Shown: positions 62,401 through 64,000 of the stretch, piece after piece
How the letters are laid out: each line of letters begins with the position of its first letter
How positions within the stretch are numbered: position 1 is the stretch's first letter
Assembly (NCBI GenBank): GCA_963662155.1
Contig: OY759271.1
Span: 887,001-951,000 of the forward strand
Reading direction: 5' to 3'
DNA: 64,000 bases
Source of the DNA: Lamellibrachia columna
Lineage: Eukaryota; Annelida; Polychaeta; Sabellida; Siboglinidae
Translations under genes and position numbers: made by a program
Notes under the pieces: generated by a model
The model's input: only the letters and a program-made list of their open reading frames with translations
Database searches by the model: none
Told to the model about the DNA's origin: nothing

Positions 62401-63615
62401 GATTAGTTTTTAATCTCTTTTTGGTGCAGAGCTCAACAACCATGACTTTTGGTTCGCTTTAAAAGAACGTCCATAATAATTGTGCACTTATTTTACATTG
62501 AGGTAGAATATATCGAGGTAGTCAGTTGCTTTATCATAAGACATTGTTCTATATTGTTGGCCCTTCGCTTGTTCGCGGCAAACCACACATTCAACTCTAT
62601 TAAAACGTATCTGAGAGCCAAGCTGTTTACTAGAAAAATTGTTCTATTACAGAACAACACAATTTATATTTTTTTTAAACTGGCCATATCTGTATTTGTC
62701 TCTGTCATTTTGATAGCTTTAAAGCATACCGCTAACAAATATTATGTTTCCTGTATGACATTACATTGGTAAGATTTAGCAAAAAGAACGGGTCGAACGC
62801 GCTTTGCCCAACTCAGTGTACCAAGCAAGCCGAATATCTACGATGTGCGCTTCACTTCCACAGTACTGGGCAACATAATGGGGTCAAACGGTGTCCATGT
62901 AACTTACACAATTACAGCACCGTGACAGCCACAGCCAATAACAACAGAATGAGGACAGAATGTGTCTATGTAACTTACATAATTACTTCACCATGGCAGC
63001 CACAGCCAATAACAACAGAATGAGGACAGAATGTGTCTATGTAACTTACATAATTACTTCACCATGGCAGCCACAGCCAATAACAACATAATGAGGACAG
63101 AATGTGTCTATGTAACTTACATAATTACTTCACCATGGCAGCCACAGCCAATAACAACAGAATGAGGACAGAAAGTGTCCCTATAACTTACACAATTACT
63201 TCACTTTGACAGCCACAACCAATAACATTTTTAATCGGAATTGTTATAAGATGATTTAATCTAACAGAGTGTTCAACATAAAGGACTTGTCTTTCTGACA
63301 AAATGATCTGAGTCACAATTTAAATATTTCAACATTTGTAAGTTATATGAACAACAAAACGTCTTCATTTTGTTGCCAATTATTATGGAAGTTCACATTA
63401 TATGGCTACATACCGAGCGAGCCGAGGCGCAGATAGAAGCCGGTGCCTTCGTGCGATAGACTCGCCGTCTGGTGGCGCAGGTTGATGTACTCGACAACTT
63501 CGTCGCTGATCTCGTCATCGAGCGTGAAGAGACTCGAGCAGTCGCCGATGCCGTCGTCGCCGAGGGAACTGAACGCCGTCGACGCTACATCCGACCGGCC
63601 CGTCTTCCCTCGACC
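56167..63615 (-). CDS. OTOP: Otopetrin proton channel (7 exons, N-terminus outside window)
   Basis: Family role: otopetrins are 12-helix proton-selective channels in the plasma membrane. On the minus strand, exons 63615-63414, 61753-61611, 60967-60796, 59333-59237, 58835-58353, 57825-57723 and 56481-56167 join in phase to 504 codons plus stop. Family signatures occur in order: FYLRLGSLAFGVGN, RFGLMHVLSCNLGVWLRVL, FILEYSLIAVATML, GALQGILQTIFIVDGMQRC and NLALWILRTFQVK. The last exon carries FYGVPAWPIILNINLPL and RFHSSVCLADIWMAAY. The first one or two helices are missing and should lie right of 64000. Two TTAA-flanked inverted-repeat elements sit in introns 1 and 6. A minus-strand AATAAA at 56036-56041, inside LINE tail sequence, is one possible poly(A) signal. 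Confidence 0.92.
56549..57090. mobile_element. TTAA-flanked inverted-repeat element, copy 1
   Basis: 542 bp with TTAA at both ends and termini AGAGAAACAAAAGTCATG and the inverse of CATGACCTTTGTTTCGCT. The interior shares long stretches with 61849-62462 (GTTAGATAACCCTACGTCAC, GTAAACCACTGGCAT). It has no coding capacity. TTAA targets are typical of piggyBac and Kolobok groups. It lies in otopetrin intron 6. Confidence 0.8.
57340..57440. repeat. (ACT)n/(AAT)n microsatellite
   Basis: Trinucleotide runs forming the 3' tail of the LINE fragment at 57437-57715. Confidence 0.92.
57437..57715 (-). mobile_element. Decayed L2-like LINE 3' end next to otopetrin exon f
   Basis: Minus-strand KLGSTWTNALSPKLR is a decayed form of KLNLGKRAFSVAAPRVW of the LINE at 38191. 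The tail GAGCTCAGTTCCCTGAGGAT and a trinucleotide run follow. It ends within about 10 bp of the donor of otopetrin exon f. Confidence 0.65.
57723..57825 (-). CDS. OTOP: Otopetrin exon f (short exon)
   Basis: This short exon is easily missed. Acceptor TTGACTCTTGTAG at 57826 gives phase 2 entry, with TG+G as Trp. It then reads KAPESPMVDSVSAHYVFLLS and GLVSICGALQGILQ up to donor GTTTGC, a weak donor. Joined to exon g it gives LQTIFIVDG, the conserved otopetrin Q..FI.DG motif, and it fixes the phase mismatch between exons e and g. Confidence 0.82.
58353..58835 (-). CDS. OTOP: Otopetrin exon e (four helices)
   Basis: Acceptor TTACCTTGCAG and donor GTAATG. The first base completes EYS and is followed by LIAVATMLGLFNSLSIHV. 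A charged loop (QSRRRAEEKGRQPHAG) and three hydrophobic segments follow: GIFLGMLVLAGTIISIIVF, HTSDMVLHVLLVGSVGVAI and HMLMIFSMSGLIMFELFVC. It ends in phase 2; reading on past the donor meets TAA, so splicing is needed. Confidence 0.93.
58868..59000. repeat. Short degenerate repeat
   Basis: CAGGTTAGTACAAGTTAGTA-like words, about ten, in otopetrin intron 4. Confidence 0.8.
59237..59333 (-). CDS. OTOP: Otopetrin exon d
   Basis: Acceptor TGTGCTTCAG and donor GTTCGT. It encodes IGENRTEANCHSKGS and LFQLIAPYLFPFILEY, ending inside the conserved EYSL motif that exon e completes. Phase 1 in, phase 2 out. Confidence 0.9.
59400..60330 (-). other. Otopetrin intron 3, nothing recognised
   Basis: No coding or repeat family seen apart from the hairpin at its right end (60335). 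Confidence 0.5.
60335..60407. repeat. 73-bp near-perfect hairpin
   Basis: CTTCAACCACAACTATTTTG on the left and CAAAACAGTTGTGGTTGAAG on the right form arms of about 30 bp around a short loop, inside otopetrin intron 3. Confidence 0.85.
60796..60967 (-). CDS. OTOP: Otopetrin exon c
   Basis: Acceptor CGTTGTAG and donor GTGAGT. It encodes VRFGLMHVLSCNLGVWLRVL, one of the most conserved otopetrin segments, then an acidic/His loop (SIIHSEHAEAHTAL). Phase 0 in, phase 1 out. Confidence 0.93.
61611..61753 (-). CDS. OTOP: Otopetrin exon b
   Basis: Acceptor TTTGTTTAG and donor GTAAGT. It encodes FGVGNLIFVGLQIRHYSR and PIYLHLIFILVQTFFLFKN, two hydrophobic segments typical of otopetrins (FG.G..I..GL and F...Q..F.F). 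Phase 1 in, phase 0 out. A TTAA-flanked element begins about 96 bp to the right. Confidence 0.88.
61849..62462. mobile_element. TTAA-flanked inverted-repeat element, copy 2
   Basis: 614 bp with TTAA at both ends and termini AGCGAAACAAAGGACAC and the inverse of CATGACTTTTGGTTCGCT. It is related along its length to 56549-57090 in the same orientation, with about 70 bp more. It lies in otopetrin intron 1. Confidence 0.8.
62885..63225. repeat. 71-bp tandem repeat, about 4-5 copies
   Basis: Unit TGTCTATGTAACTTACATAA, TTACTTCACCATGGCAGCCA, CAGCCAATAACAACAGAATG, AGGACAGAA. The outer copies are diverged. It lies in otopetrin intron 1. Confidence 0.94.
63414..63615 (-). CDS. OTOP: Otopetrin exon a
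   Basis: Minus-strand acceptor CGCTTGCAG and donor GTATGT. It encodes a Ser/Asp-rich cytoplasmic stretch (SLFTLDDEISDEVVEY) and the start of a helix, FYLRLGSL. It ends in phase 1, so the next codon is completed to Ala in exon b. Earlier exons are expected beyond the window. Confidence 0.82.
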
Positions 63616-63915
63616 CTGCAAGCGTTAACGTGTACGACCTTCATTGACAACACAGCTGTTAACTCCTGGATGGTTCTTAGGCGTGATACATTTTCCCAGC
63701 CAGGGACGGCAGGCCGCGAAGTCCGCCAACCCATGGACCTCAGTGAATTTCAAGAGCATTTGGAGAAGTGTGAAGACACTATATATCCCAAAAGTTGTAA
63801 CGCTTATGTTCAACACGTGCCTACACTGCTTTCCAACAGCAAATTTCATTGGTTGATGTTCATCGTTTCACACGTTACTCGATAAAAGGCGGATCAAATG
63901 AGGCCTCTGCTTGCG
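63616..63915 (-). other. Upstream intron of otopetrin, no exon seen
   Basis: The otopetrin exons with the first helices are not visible between 63616 and the window end. The open frames here have no membrane segment matching the family. Confidence 0.5.
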
Positions 63916-63917
63916 AC

Positions 63918-63926
63918 ACAAACACA

Positions 63927-63957
<31 letters not shown>

Positions 63958-63992
63958 TCGCACGCACGCACGCACGCACGCACGCTCGTGCG
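63918..63992. repeat. (ACGC)n microsatellite
   Basis: CGCA tetramers with CGCTCG interruptions at the right edge of the window. Confidence 0.95.
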
Positions 63993-64000
63993 CGCAAACA

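Overview
This is nuclear DNA from an invertebrate animal. The evidence is multi-exon genes with GT-AG introns, a PACSIN/syndapin gene, an otopetrin proton-channel gene, a Golgi carbohydrate sulfotransferase, tRNA-derived SINEs, several LINE fragments, a Penelope-like element and many micro- and minisatellites. The phylum cannot be fixed from the sequence; a marine bilaterian (spiralian or invertebrate deuterostome) is a reasonable guess.

Layout. 1-6.4 kb: an 18-bp minisatellite, SINE copies and probable 5' intron or upstream DNA. 6.46-24.84 kb, plus strand: PACSIN, with nine coding exons joined in phase to a 501-codon protein (F-BAR, NPF linker, SH3) plus one extra NPF exon. 21.8-22.8 kb: a LINE fragment in a PACSIN intron. 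25-29.7 kb: 3' flank and LINE debris. 29.77-32.05 kb, minus strand: an HNK-1/chondroitin-type sulfotransferase, with a membrane-anchor exon and a catalytic exon. 32.75-34.14 kb: a Penelope-like element between inverted repeats. 34.7-36.8 kb: a 62-bp satellite with an 806-bp higher-order period. 37.0-39.06 kb: two decayed LINE pieces. 39-54 kb: no gene seen, mostly simple repeats, a triplicated TA-rich block and another LINE remnant. 54.2-57.7 kb: SINE, a 44-bp minisatellite grown out of a LINE, and more LINE remnants. 56.17-63.62 kb, minus strand: otopetrin, seven exons joined in phase, with the N-terminus beyond the window.

The three genes are not functionally linked: membrane curvature and endocytosis, Golgi glycan sulfation, and proton conduction. 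The strongest unifying signal is structural. Short tandem arrays repeatedly grow from pre-existing functional sequence: a splice acceptor with its exon start, an exon end with its donor, the promoter-box region of a SINE, LINE reverse-transcriptase coding sequence, a LINE 3' tail and the interior of an inverted-repeat element. This recurrent local amplification is the most interesting property of the window.
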